From the NCBI GenBank assembly GCA_049340005.1, contig JBMPIY010000015.1: a stretch of DNA of 64,000 bases; one strand, given 5' to 3'. This stretch comes from CAXBDP01 sp963974465. Lineage in GTDB: Bacteria; Bacteroidota; Bacteroidia; Cytophagales; Cyclobacteriaceae. Numbering within the stretch: position 1 is the stretch's first letter; every line of letters begins with the position of its first letter. The notes under the pieces were generated by a model. It made no database searches, was not told the origin of the DNA, and saw nothing but the letters and a program-made list of their open reading frames with translations. Shown here piece by piece: positions 55,433 through 63,560 of this stretch. The position numbers and the translations under genes were made by a program.

Positions 55433-56332
55433 TTATTTTACTTCAATTGATGTAATTGTATAGCCAAGTTCCGTTATTCGATTAATCAAACCGCATTCGT
55501 ACATTAAATGACTTAATCCCACCGCAATAAAGCAGTTCTTTTCTTCAATTAGATCGCTAATTTTTTTAATCCACTTCTCGTTTCTATCCGTCAAAATAAG
55601 TGCATTTCTGCAAGGTACATTCATTTGATAATCCATATCCATTTGTGAATACCAGTTCGTTTCTTCACAGTCATTTGCATTTTCGGTTCTTAATTTTTCA
55701 ATGATGTTAGAAAGTCTCCTTTTATGGGTTTTTCTTGGCATTCCCGCTACGTCTTTGTTGATTAAATTTATTTGTTCTCCTGTCGTTTCAAGTCCGTAAA
55801 GTTCTATGTTTTGCTCAACCGCTTTTGAGGCTATGTAATCATCTAAAGAAAGAGAAGTGTCATTTGCATTTTTGTTTAAACAGACTTGCTGTTTGAAATA
55901 TCTATTAAGAAAAACATACAGCTCAGTAGGTGTCATTTTATTATAATCAGTTGGGCTGGTGGAAAAAAGGTTTTTGATGTATGACAATTCTTCCTTGTTT
56001 AAATACTTCTTCCATTGTGTAATTTCGGTTCTACGGTTGATAATATCCTCTGCCATTTCTCCAGGAATATTTAGGTTTTCTTTTATCAACAATTCACTAG
56101 ATGCAAGGGCTTGATTAGCTGTCATTAATGAATCAAAAAATACTTTTCCGAAGGCGTGATGGGTTCCAAATAAGTATGAAACGTGATTGTTATTGGAAGA
56201 AGTTACCTTAAATAATACCGTATTGACTGTGTCAGAATAAATTTTGCTTTTTGCTTGAGCTACCCCAAATTGCAACAGTAGTACCAAAACAAAAGCCACA
56301 GAATAAATGCGTCTTTTTATTGTGCGTTCCAT
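55433..56332 (-). CDS. TraB/GumN-family secreted protein
   Basis: The 299-aa protein has a signal peptide (about 1-28, ending AQAK) and the TraB/GumN pattern: YLFGTHHAFGK, the later LTDRNEKWIKKI and CFIAVGLSHLMYECGLI. The family is thought to be a metal-dependent peptidase-like fold; TraB of Enterococcus acts in pheromone shut-off. The gene overlaps the upstream propeller-like gene by 16 bases, so the two are co-translated. Confidence 0.84.
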   Translation of the reverse strand: MERTIKRRIYSVAFVLVLLLQFGVAQAKSKIYSDTVNTVLFKVTSSNNNHVSYLFGTHHAFGKVFFDSLMTANQALASSELLIKENLNIPGEMAEDIINRRTEITQWKKYLNKEELSYIKNLFSTSPTDYNKMTPTELYVFLNRYFKQQVCLNKNANDTSLSLDDYIASKAVEQNIELYGLETTGEQINLINKDVAGMPRKTHKRRLSNIIEKLRTENANDCEETNWYSQMDMDYQMNVPCRNALILTDRNEKWIKKISDLIEEKNCFIAVGLSHLMYECGLINRITELGYTITSIEVK

Positions 56333-57228
56333 ATTACGCTCTGTTTGTTTTGTTCGTTCAGTAGAATTAGGTTGGGTTTAGGGGTGCTTCCGTCAAAAAT
56401 CAATTGCGATGAAAACAATAGTTTTTCTTTGATCCAAAATGCCACCCAATGAGGTGTATAAGGTTCGCTTTGTTGAAGAATAATTTTACGTTTTCCACTG
56501 GCATTAATTAAATCAAAAGACCTTCTGCCCCAATAAGAAAGAAGTAATTCTCCATTAGAATAATCTGCGTCAAACACCTGATTTCGGTTCATTGGTGCAT
56601 TCTCCACCTTTTGGTCAATTAGGTCATTCCATTGTTTAAGGATGTTTCCATTTTGTTGTACCAAATAGCAATTGTTATCTCCCAACAGAAGAATTTGGTT
56701 TCGCTCAACTGCTCGAATTCTATTTATGGGCTGGTCAAATTCGAAATACCTTGCGGGCTGTTCTCCTTTTTTTAAGCTATATATTTCAGGATATTTTCCA
56801 AAGACCATTTGAATGTCAGAAAGCATAAAAAATCCACCCTCTCCAATTCTATAATCATCTTTGAACCAATCCCAAATGACCTTTGGTTGCGAGCCAATTG
56901 TTGATTTTAAAACCCTGATATGAAATTCATTGGATGCTTGCAAGAACCTTCTTTCGATCATGTAGATTTCATTTTGCTTACTATAAAGCATAAAGTCGCT
57001 TGCTGCATGCTCAGATTGTATGAATACTTTGGGTGGGGAACCTTTTTCCCAAATCATAATACAGGCATAATGGTTTGGGTCATTTATTGGGTTTATATAA
57101 GTCCATAACACATTCTCACCAATGGTGATCATATTTCCTGTTGGGTGTGCAAATGCAAAAGATGTAAGGAAAAGCAGTAATGTGCCTAATATTGTGGTTT
57201 TGATAGTCAATTGTTTCATTTTTTTCAA
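56317..57228 (-). CDS. secreted beta-propeller-like protein of unknown function
   Basis: The 303-aa product has a signal peptide (1-27, ending FAHP) and about six repeats of short beta-strands with W/Y and ILL patterns (for example ERNQILLLGDNNCYLVQQNGN, NGELLLSYWGRRSFDLI), fitting a propeller. Unknown family. Co-translated with the TraB/GumN protein; both act outside the cytoplasm. Confidence 0.6.
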   Translation of the reverse strand: MKKMKQLTIKTTILGTLLLFLTSFAFAHPTGNMITIGENVLWTYINPINDPNHYACIMIWEKGSPPKVFIQSEHAASDFMLYSKQNEIYMIERRFLQASNEFHIRVLKSTIGSQPKVIWDWFKDDYRIGEGGFFMLSDIQMVFGKYPEIYSLKKGEQPARYFEFDQPINRIRAVERNQILLLGDNNCYLVQQNGNILKQWNDLIDQKVENAPMNRNQVFDADYSNGELLLSYWGRRSFDLINASGKRKIILQQSEPYTPHWVAFWIKEKLLFSSQLIFDGSTPKPNLILLNEQNKQSVIWNAQ

Positions 57229-57368
57229 ATTAACGCCAACGGTTTACATATGGTTTGTGGCGGTTTCGAAGCGCTTTGTTGTCCATCGAGTCGAAACCTG
57301 GCTACGGCGCGAAAACCTTGCTGGTAGCCGTTCACCTGCCATAAGCTATATGCTTTGTTGTGCTCAGT
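57229..57368. repeat. attC-like inverted-repeat element S5
   Basis: TTAACGCCAACGGTTTACATATGGTTTGTGGCGGTTTC at left; CACCTGCCATAAGCTATATGCTTTGTTGTGC at right. The complement of the right arm (AAAGCATATAGCTTATGGCAGGTG) matches the left (TTTACATATGGTTTGTGGCGGTT) with few mismatches. The left end lies next to the propeller start; the right end is ~24 bases from the next stop. Confidence 0.65.
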
Positions 57369-57392
57369 TTACTTATTCTTCATTACGGTAAA

Positions 57393-58175
57393 TTAATGAG
57401 ATTCCAGTTTGCTGAAATCAGCTGATTCAATTTCAACTGTGTGGAATCCATTTGTAATTAGTGCCTTTTCTAACTTAAATTCTTCCAATAGCATCTTGAA
57501 ATACTGGGCATCAGACATACTTGGAGCAAGAATACCGAGGTAATCATTTGATTTTGGTTCATAGTGATTATGAAGATGGTACTTCAGTTGCCATCCATTC
57601 TCGATATCCTTTCTAAGTTGTTCCAATAAAAGGTCTGGGTGGGGTGGCCATGGTTGGTCACTAGCTCCAAAATAAACACGGTATTTCTTTAGAACTTCAT
57701 TAAATGCAATGAAACCATGAAATTCTGTCGGATGGCTTAACAATGGATATTTGACCAATTGATAATTTAAGATTTGAGACTCAAGTGAATTAATAGGCCT
57801 TATGTAACCAATTGTGCCTGTGTGTACTAAAATTGCGTTCTTTTTATCGCCATTACCATCCTGTGCCAGAAGTAGTTCTTTGTCCAGATGCTGTGTAGAC
57901 TCCTTTTTGATAACCTTTTCAAATCTTGTCTTGCCAAGCTTCGCCTTCAATGAATCCCTAAAAACTTTTATTCCATCAAGCTCTTTGCTTTCTGGCTTCC
58001 ATAGATTTTCATTCTCGTCAAACTCCCAATAGAAGAATTCAGCGAGTCCTTCATTTCCAAGTGGGATTCTTGACTGCTCATAAATATTTCTATCCGTACC
58101 CGATGGATTACAGCTAGAAGCTATAGTTATCAATGTAAAAAAAAATGTCTTTAGTAATTTCATAACCTTTTTCAT
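57393..58175 (-). CDS. hypothetical lipoprotein
   Basis: The 260-aa protein has a lipoprotein signal (Cys in ASSCNPSG, about residue 22). Its mature part is alpha/beta with W-rich segments (FFYWEFDENENLW, DQPWPPHPDLL) and a HLHNHYEPKSNDY stretch of His and Tyr, possibly a binding site. I recognise no family. Single gene between attC-like elements S5 and S6. Confidence 0.6.
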   Translation of the reverse strand: MKKVMKLLKTFFFTLITIASSCNPSGTDRNIYEQSRIPLGNEGLAEFFYWEFDENENLWKPESKELDGIKVFRDSLKAKLGKTRFEKVIKKESTQHLDKELLLAQDGNGDKKNAILVHTGTIGYIRPINSLESQILNYQLVKYPLLSHPTEFHGFIAFNEVLKKYRVYFGASDQPWPPHPDLLLEQLRKDIENGWQLKYHLHNHYEPKSNDYLGILAPSMSDAQYFKMLLEEFKLEKALITNGFHTVEIESADFSKLESH

Positions 58176-58179
58176 TTAT

Positions 58180-58250
58180 TGAGCAAACGGTTTGGCTATG
58201 AGCAGTAGCGTCCCGCAGGGCGCTATTGCTTATAGGTTTTGTTGTGCCCA
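58180..58250. repeat. attC-like inverted-repeat element S6 (short)
   Basis: GCAAACGGTTTGGCTATGAGCAGTAGCG, CCCGCAGG, GCGCTATTGCTTATAGGTTTTGTTGTGCCC: a compact hairpin, 70 bases, with TGGCTATGAGCAGTAGCG against CGCTATTGCTTATAGG. The C-terminal codons and stop of the next gene (58230) lie inside its right arm. Confidence 0.7.
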
Positions 58251-58889
58251 GTTTTTATTTTTTTCTTCAATTATTTTCTCTGTCAAATCACGGAATGTCT
58301 TAATTTCTCCAGTCAAAGTTTCGTAACGGTCAGGGTCGAAAATATTTATCGCATTCCAAAATCCCTTTTTCTTTCTGCGAGTTTCAATTTTATCAATGGG
58401 TTTAGTTCCTGTCAGTGTGATTTCTTCCAATAAAGGTGAGAAATACTTGTCCATATAGGTTGTTAGGGAAGAAGAAGGTCGGAGGTCAGTAACATTAACT
58501 CCTTTGTCTTTCAAATTCTTTTTGATTGTCAGGAATACTCCTGCTTTTAAACATGGTTTGCCAAACAGAGTCTTTGGTTCATAAGTGTATTTCTCAGCGT
58601 ACTTTGAAAGAAGTCGGCAAACTCCAATGAGTTTCCTTGTCCTTGAAGGTTCTAAGACGTTATGCCATTCTTCTTGACCTATCTGAACTCGAAATTCTTG
58701 GTTTAGAAATTCACTTAGTTTTTTCCATTCAAGTAAATCGTTCGCCCATCTCCATTCTATAATTGTCATGTCAGACGTTACTTCGGCCCACGGGTCAGCT
58801 TCAGGGTCAAGTGGACTGCAAAGTCTATGTTGTTCCTTGAATATTTCAAGAATTTCTTCTTCCGTGTATTTGACTTTCGATTCTGTCAT
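58230..58889 (-). CDS. hypothetical protein (219 aa)
   Basis: A cytoplasmic protein with no signal or membrane helix. It is rich in charged residues with segments such as WRWANDLLEWKKLSEFLNQE and FWNAINIFDPDRYETL. I recognise no family. Its last codons (NWAQQNL) are encoded within the attC-like element S6. Confidence 0.5.
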   Translation of the reverse strand: MTESKVKYTEEEILEIFKEQHRLCSPLDPEADPWAEVTSDMTIIEWRWANDLLEWKKLSEFLNQEFRVQIGQEEWHNVLEPSRTRKLIGVCRLLSKYAEKYTYEPKTLFGKPCLKAGVFLTIKKNLKDKGVNVTDLRPSSSLTTYMDKYFSPLLEEITLTGTKPIDKIETRRKKKGFWNAINIFDPDRYETLTGEIKTFRDLTEKIIEEKNKNWAQQNL

Positions 58890-58891
58890 TT

Positions 58892-59220
58892 TTCAAATTG
58901 GGCACAACTAGTTTATATACGCAACTCAATTGTGTATATACCTCCCAATTGGAGGTATATGCGAAACAATTTCGTCTATTTCCCATTTTCCAGAACGTGT
59001 ACAGTTATTATTTTTCATTGATTGCTTATAAACATAAGCTATTCAAACTAGATATCCAATCTGTCCAAAGAACCTTTAATTTGATGAAAATCCTTGGTGA
59101 TCGCGGGTTTATACATCGAATGCCTTCAATTACAATCTTAAATATGGAGTAGAATTATCCAAGAACAGGGAAAGATTACAAACCCTAGGATAGATTAGGA
59201 AGGCTTTGTAAAAGTGCTAC
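58892..59220. repeat. attC-like end plus family D/C repeats, copy 3
   Basis: GGGCACAACTAGTTTATATACGC, CCTCCCAATTGGAGG, then GCGAAACAATTTCGTC..CCAGAACGTGTACAGTTA and the family D block, shared with 52938-53260. Ends GATTAGGAAGGCTTTGTAAAAGTGCTAC. 59221-59397 contains nothing I can support apart from duplicated tail sequence. Confidence 0.6.
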
Positions 59221-59397
59221 AGTTGGGTTCTCCAACTGACCTCTACAACGCCTCAACCTATTGCTTTTAATGCAAGGTCAATATACTCTCCTCTTGTTTC
59301 TCTTTCGTTTATTGTTTTCATTTCTTATCGTGGGATCTCGTTAGGACTTCGTAGGGCATTGTCTTCACATATGTCCCACTTGTCCTACTATATAGAA

Positions 59398-59979
59398 TCA
59401 TCCTTTTCTCTTATTTCTCTCTTTTATTCTTGCGTTGGTCATTCTCTCTCTAAGTCCTCCTTCTTTTACAAAAGCAATTTCCAATTGCTTTATCTGATTT
59501 TTTAAAAGATAGGTACAAATTTTTATTAAAGTTATCATGGCATTGGCGCAAATCTCAGGATCTTTATGCTCAATTGCCTTTTGAAAAGTATCGTATGTAG
59601 GTTTATCAGTACTTTTATTCAACTCACGCAGTCTTGCAACTAGTCTGTGATTCTTATTCCAAATGGGTAGTTTTCTAGTCCTCAAAAAATCCTCATAATC
59701 TATTAGGAGTTCTTCCAAACTTGCTCGAGCAACATTGGTGAGTTTTATTTCCGTTGATTTGGATGTTCCAGAAGCCATACTTGCTTCTGCAATATTTTGT
59801 TTGCCACTTCGGGCTGCTTGTACCATTTGCCCAACAGTACGATCGTATTTGTGGAAAAAGCGATTGGTGAAATATATCGTACCATCATAGATGATTTCAG
59901 CCTTTTGAAAGCCATATAGCTCTCGGTACCCTCCATGCTTAGGAATAAAGCCTTCGATATTTTCTCCTTTATCGGTCAT
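59398..59979 (-). CDS. four-helix-bundle suffix domain protein
   Basis: The 193-aa protein matches the four-helix-bundle (S23-like/IVP) group with a suffix: FIPKHGGYRELYGFQKAEIIYDGT, MVQAARSGKQNIAEASMAS and LTNVARASLEELLIDYEDFL, then a basic tail (TNARIKERNKRKG). Role unknown; related proteins are encoded within rRNA intervening sequences or retron-like elements. Its final codons occur again at 60446-60513. Confidence 0.82.
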   Translation of the reverse strand: MTDKGENIEGFIPKHGGYRELYGFQKAEIIYDGTIYFTNRFFHKYDRTVGQMVQAARSGKQNIAEASMASGTSKSTEIKLTNVARASLEELLIDYEDFLRTRKLPIWNKNHRLVARLRELNKSTDKPTYDTFQKAIEHKDPEICANAMITLIKICTYLLKNQIKQLEIAFVKEGGLRERMTNARIKERNKRKG

Positions 59980-60138
59980 TACATTTTATGCGGACATTGG
60001 ATCAGCTAAGTTTATTCTACTTATTAATGAATCTAATTTAGTATCATTATTAGAACTTCCATAAAAGTGCTTGAATTCAGGAGCTAATTTTTCTTGCAAT
60101 CGGTTCGTAATCTTTCAGTTTTCAGCTGAAAGTCAATA

Positions 60139-60360
60139 CTTCCCGTAGAGTTGGACATGTACCAAGGCAATGCAGATTTTATAAGGAACCTTCGTGTACC
60201 GACATCTTAGAACTAGCAGAAAGAGATTGTTGGTGAAAAGAGGATCATTCCGGTGGATTACTAAGCACCATACCTGCATTCCAACAAAGCAAACACCTAA
60301 TTTTATAACCACTGAAAAGAATTCGATAAATGGCTCAAAAATCAAGGAAGCTTATAAAAG
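60139..60360. repeat. family E repeat, copy 2, with a fragment shared with 63717
   Basis: GTAGAGTTGGACATGTACCA (60139-60160) is identical to part of the small membrane-protein gene at 63557-63817 (as WYMSNST). Then CAATGCAGATTTTATAAGGAACCTTCG, CACCATACCTGCATTCC, CAACAAAGCAAACACC. Non-coding. Confidence 0.45.
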
Positions 60361-60445
60361 CTGTCATTATTGTTTCGTTTCTTATCGTGGGACCGTTAGG
60401 ACTTCGTAGGGCATTATCTTCACATATGTCCCACTATATATATGG

Positions 60446-60513
60446 TCATCCTTTTTTCTTATTTCTTTCTTTTATTCTTGCGTTGGTCATCCTCTCTCTT
60501 AGTCCTTTTTCTT
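60446..60513 (-). pseudogene. duplicated tail of the four-helix-bundle gene
   Basis: On the minus strand EKGLRERMTNARIKERNKKKG then a stop, nearly the same as the end of the gene at 59398-59979 (KEGGLRERMTNARIKERNKRKG). The flanking ~60 bases after the stop are also shared (CACATATGTCCCAC, GTAGGGCATT). The rest of the gene is missing. Confidence 0.8.
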
Positions 60514-60539
60514 AAACTTAATGTTCATTACTGGGTAAA

Positions 60540-60770
60540 CTCACCATTGATAAGCCTAATTTTAGTAGCAATGGAAAGTGGTTGCAGGTGTAAAGAGCAC
60601 CATTCAGATATATTACAAAGCACCATACTTGTTTGCCAACAAAGCAAACACCTAATTTTATATCAGCTGAAAAATATACTTGTAAATGACTCAAAAATTA
60701 GGGAGGCTTACAATACTAACTCCTTTTTACTAGGATTATGTGGGTATTCTGTTCCCTACCGTTTTTCATC
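60540..60770. repeat. family E repeat, copy 3
   Basis: GGTGTAAAGAGCACC, ACAAAGCACCATACTTG, GCCAACAAAGCAAACACCTAATTTTAT, GACTCAAAAATTAGGGAGGCTTACAATAC. Similar to 60160-60360 and 51150-51435. No gene. Confidence 0.45.
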
Positions 60771-60772
60771 TT

Positions 60773-61549
60773 TTATGATATCCATAGTTGTCTTATTCCT
60801 TCAATTATCCATTTACCTTTAACTTTCCTAATAAAAACTATTACTCCTTCTCCACACTCTCCTCCGCAGACAAAACTATAGTAAAAGCAACCTCTATTAA
60901 ATTCATCATCAAATACAACTCTTGAAAATCTGACTGCACCAATAACCCGTTCGATCTCTTTTTTTTCATAATCCTCATCATTTTCAATATTATAACGGCC
61001 GGTTTCTGTAATCTTTGAGAGGTCGAATTTTCGAGAATGACTTGTTGAATCTACTAACTTAATAGCTAAAGATCTCCAAGTCGGATCTACCTCAAAATTT
61101 CCTTTGAATCCCTTTTCAGTCAAAATTGAGTTTAACAGGCTGTTTCTATTGATTGTTATAAGTGAATCACTTACTACAATAACTAATCTTGAGGAGTCAA
61201 GCTTTCTACTATTTAGTTTATATTCAAACTCTTCTACTTCTTTAAAATAGTTTACCCAATCAAATTTTTCATACTCTTCAATCCACTTTTGTCTTAATTC
61301 TTTAGTATCAATATCAAAAGTATCCGTTATACCCTCAATTTCAATATTTAAAGGCTCATCGTATTTTAATTCAGTTTCTAAAGAATCTGGGTGGATTGGT
61401 CTATAAGGTGGAATCGGGATAGGTTTCCAATAATAATCTGTCCCGACTAACTCTAAAAAAACATCATTAATAACTTCAACTTCAATATCGTTGGATTGAA
61501 TTGAACATGATTGAATTGCTATTAACAGTACTAAAGCTAATGTTTTCAT
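60773..61549 (-). CDS. hypothetical lipoprotein
   Basis: The 258-aa protein has a short lipoprotein signal (Cys in IQSCSIQ, about residue 15). Mature part: a PIPIPPYRPIHP proline-rich stretch, an acidic region, and a late CFYYSFVCGGECGEGVIVF with three Cys before a C-terminal strand VKGKWIIEGI. I recognise no family. The distance to the next gene is filled by S7. Confidence 0.55.
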   Translation of the reverse strand: MKTLALVLLIAIQSCSIQSNDIEVEVINDVFLELVGTDYYWKPIPIPPYRPIHPDSLETELKYDEPLNIEIEGITDTFDIDTKELRQKWIEEYEKFDWVNYFKEVEEFEYKLNSRKLDSSRLVIVVSDSLITINRNSLLNSILTEKGFKGNFEVDPTWRSLAIKLVDSTSHSRKFDLSKITETGRYNIENDEDYEKKEIERVIGAVRFSRVVFDDEFNRGCFYYSFVCGGECGEGVIVFIRKVKGKWIIEGIRQLWIS

Positions 61550-61562
61550 TTTGGTATCTGTG

Positions 61563-61692
61563 ATAACGTTTTGGCACTAGGAGAAGAAGCGGTTTTCAAA
61601 GCGCAAACTTTCTGCCAGCACTGAACTTGATACGAAGCACAAAGCTTCATTTAAGCATTGAACCCGCTTTTTTGCCAAACGCCTGTTACAAG
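61563..61692. repeat. attC-like inverted-repeat element S7
   Basis: TAACGTTTTGGCACTAGGAG, AAGCGGTTTTCAAAG at left; TTGAACCCGCTTTTTTGCCAAACGCCTGTTACAAGC at right. The right complement CGTTTGGCAAAAAAGCGGGTTCAA aligns with the left (CGTTTTGGCA...AGAAGCGG-TTTTCAA). The left end lies 14 bases from the lipoprotein start, the right end about 30 bases from the RraB-gene stop. Confidence 0.65.
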
Positions 61693-61721
61693 CTACCGTT
61701 CTTTTGTCCGCTATGTCCAAT

Positions 61722-62666
61722 TTAATTTTCACTTGTCTTGCGAAGTTCTGTTAATACGTTATTTCCTTCTTCAAATAATTTTAGCCAAGACGATGAATTA
61801 TTTTCAAAATTCTTCATTATCTCTTGTCCCACGTAAATGCCTTTGTTTGTCAAAAGGTAAAATTTCACCTCGTCTGTTGATGGCAAAGATGTTGTTTCTG
61901 TTTTAGTTGTCTTGCCGAGAAAGGTTTGTGCTAAAGTCACGAATTTTCTCGCAGCACTATTCACGTTTTGATGTTGTCCGCCACCAATTACACCACCGCC
62001 AGAACTTAAATATAAACTTGCGTCTCCAGTTTGATAGGAAACTGTTGTAGCTGTTGCACCGCCCGTTTCCCAATCCATTACAACTCCATAAACAACAGTC
62101 TTATCTGTCGGTAATGAAAGTCCAAGTTGTTCGGGTGTTGCTGAAAACGCCATATTTCTTAAATCTTCAAATGAGTTCTGGGTTGTTTCTGTTTTGTCAT
62201 TTTGACTAGGGTCTGTTCCCCAACCGTCAAATTCACAGTCGAACTTGTAGCCGAGTTCACACATTTGTTTTGTCCACTGTTTTACAACTTCGTCTGCCAT
62301 TTTCATTTGAGTTGTCCAGCCTGTTACAATAAATAATTTCTTGTCTCCAGCGGAAACACCGTGTTCAACTGTATAATTTAGTTTGCCAATCTCTGTCGCC
62401 AATTGTTCAGCTTTCTCGGCTGTGTTTGTGTAAAAGAAATATTCAAGTTTTAATTCTTTATCTGCCGTAACATTAAGTTTTCTTAATTGGTCAAGTGTCT
62501 GTGGTGTCATTTGCATTTGGTTCTCACGGTTGCTATTGAATGCAGTCTCACTAACAAATTGTCCACTGTTAGATTTTGGTTTTAAAAAGTCAAATAGTCC
62601 CATTACGATTAATGTTGTCGTTATTAAAGTTAGTCCTGTAATTAATATTTTTTTCTTTGTTATCAT
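61722..62666 (-). CDS. RraB-domain protein with membrane anchor
   Basis: The 314-aa protein has an N-terminal membrane helix (about 7-27), then an RraB (ribonuclease E inhibitor B) domain: LEYFFYTNTAEKAEQLATEI, FIVTGWTTQ and DGWGTDPSQ (about residues 60-158). The second half is a separate domain (MAFSATPEQLG, MDWETGGATATTVSY, a GGGVIGGG loop). RraB normally binds RNase E to reduce its activity; the membrane tether and the extra domain suggest a different function here. Single gene between S7 and S8. Confidence 0.75.
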   Translation of the reverse strand: MITKKKILITGLTLITTTLIVMGLFDFLKPKSNSGQFVSETAFNSNRENQMQMTPQTLDQLRKLNVTADKELKLEYFFYTNTAEKAEQLATEIGKLNYTVEHGVSAGDKKLFIVTGWTTQMKMADEVVKQWTKQMCELGYKFDCEFDGWGTDPSQNDKTETTQNSFEDLRNMAFSATPEQLGLSLPTDKTVVYGVVMDWETGGATATTVSYQTGDASLYLSSGGGVIGGGQHQNVNSAARKFVTLAQTFLGKTTKTETTSLPSTDEVKFYLLTNKGIYVGQEIMKNFENNSSSWLKLFEEGNNVLTELRKTSEN

Positions 62667-62693
62667 ATTTTGTTTCGGTCGTCATACGGTTGC

Positions 62694-62830
62694 TTGTAAC
62701 GTTTTGCAGCTACCCGAAGGTGGCGATTTCGAAGCACTTCACTGTCAACCAAGCATAAACTATGATAGATGCACAAAGGCTTCATTTAACCACTGAACCG
62801 CCACTTTTGGGTAGATGCTGTTATGGGCTG
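62694..62830. repeat. attC-like inverted-repeat element S8
   Basis: The clearest element. Outer ends TTGTAACG and GTTATGGGC; inner arms CAGCTACCCGAAGGTGGCG (62707-62725) and CGCCACTTTTGGGTAGATGCTG (62799-62820) pair with few mismatches. Long AT-rich centre. First ~100 bases (minus strand) are homologous to S1. Confidence 0.75.
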
Positions 62831-62857
62831 CCTTTTTCATTATTCGTCTTTGTTTTG

Positions 62858-63460
62858 TTAAAATTCTGGAAAACATTGAGGTCCAATTGCGCCACCACCA
62901 TATTCCAAAACTATATTGTCCTTATAAAAAATGTAAGTACAGCCGTCATTATATTCTTCAATTTTATCTTTCTCTAAATCACTGTCGAAAATATTGTAGC
63001 TAAATTTTCCCATTCCACTTCTTTGCCAACCTATGACAACAGGATTTTTGCCTGAAATCGATATACAGTTTGCGTTGTCCAATTTTTCTTTTAAAGTTGT
63101 TAATTCTTTCGTTGTCCAATTTAGTTCGGTTAGTAAAGAGTCTACTTTAGACAACTTAATTTTTAGATTCCAATTGCTTTGATAGATACTGTCAGCCTTT
63201 ACGTGAAAAATGCCTAACTCTTTGTCATTGTCAAATTCTATCAGCACAATTGCTCCATCTGGAAGAATAGATTTGTAGTAGTTTTTCACATCAAGAATTT
63301 CGTCTGTCCGTGCTTCGTAATTCTCAATGAGGTCATTTTTGTCATAAGATGGGCCTGTGAATATCCCGTCAAAAGCGATATGAAGGAAAAGGTAAAATCC
63401 ACCGAAAAGGAACAATATTATTCCGAAAAAAATCAAAAGTCCTTTTAACGCTCTATTCAT
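62858..63460 (-). CDS. membrane-anchored hypothetical protein (200 aa)
   Basis: N-terminal membrane helix (about 7-29, LIFFGIILFLFGGFYLFLHI) then a soluble region with LNWTTKELTTLKEKLDNANC and a C-terminal IVLEYGGGAIGPQCFPEF. No family recognised; probably periplasm-facing. Its stop is 28 bases from the right end of S8. Confidence 0.55.
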   Translation of the reverse strand: MNRALKGLLIFFGIILFLFGGFYLFLHIAFDGIFTGPSYDKNDLIENYEARTDEILDVKNYYKSILPDGAIVLIEFDNDKELGIFHVKADSIYQSNWNLKIKLSKVDSLLTELNWTTKELTTLKEKLDNANCISISGKNPVVIGWQRSGMGKFSYNIFDSDLEKDKIEEYNDGCTYIFYKDNIVLEYGGGAIGPQCFPEF

Positions 63461-63475
63461 TGTGTCGTGTTTCTA

Positions 63476-63560
63476 AGGTTCTGACTAACGAAAATAAAAA
63501 ACCCTTAAATCTGGCTAATTTCGAGAGTTAGGTCTTCATTAGTAAGTCCGAGTCTATCAA
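63476..63560. repeat. family B repeat, copy 5
   Basis: GGTTCTGACTAACGAAAATAAAAAACCC, TCTGGCTAATTTCGAGAG, then GTCTTCATTAGTAAGTCC. Lies 15 bases upstream of the membrane-anchored protein start, the standard place for this family. Confidence 0.6.

Noticed and set aside
60133..60345. 70-codon minus-strand frame
   Set aside because: Falls in family E repeat, with no start signals, and does not use the frame of the shared membrane-protein fragment.
60194..60822. Plus-strand frames (71, 61 and 126 codons)
   Set aside because: Composed of repeat sequence and of the opposite strand of the duplicated gene tail; hydrophobic runs come from T-rich DNA.
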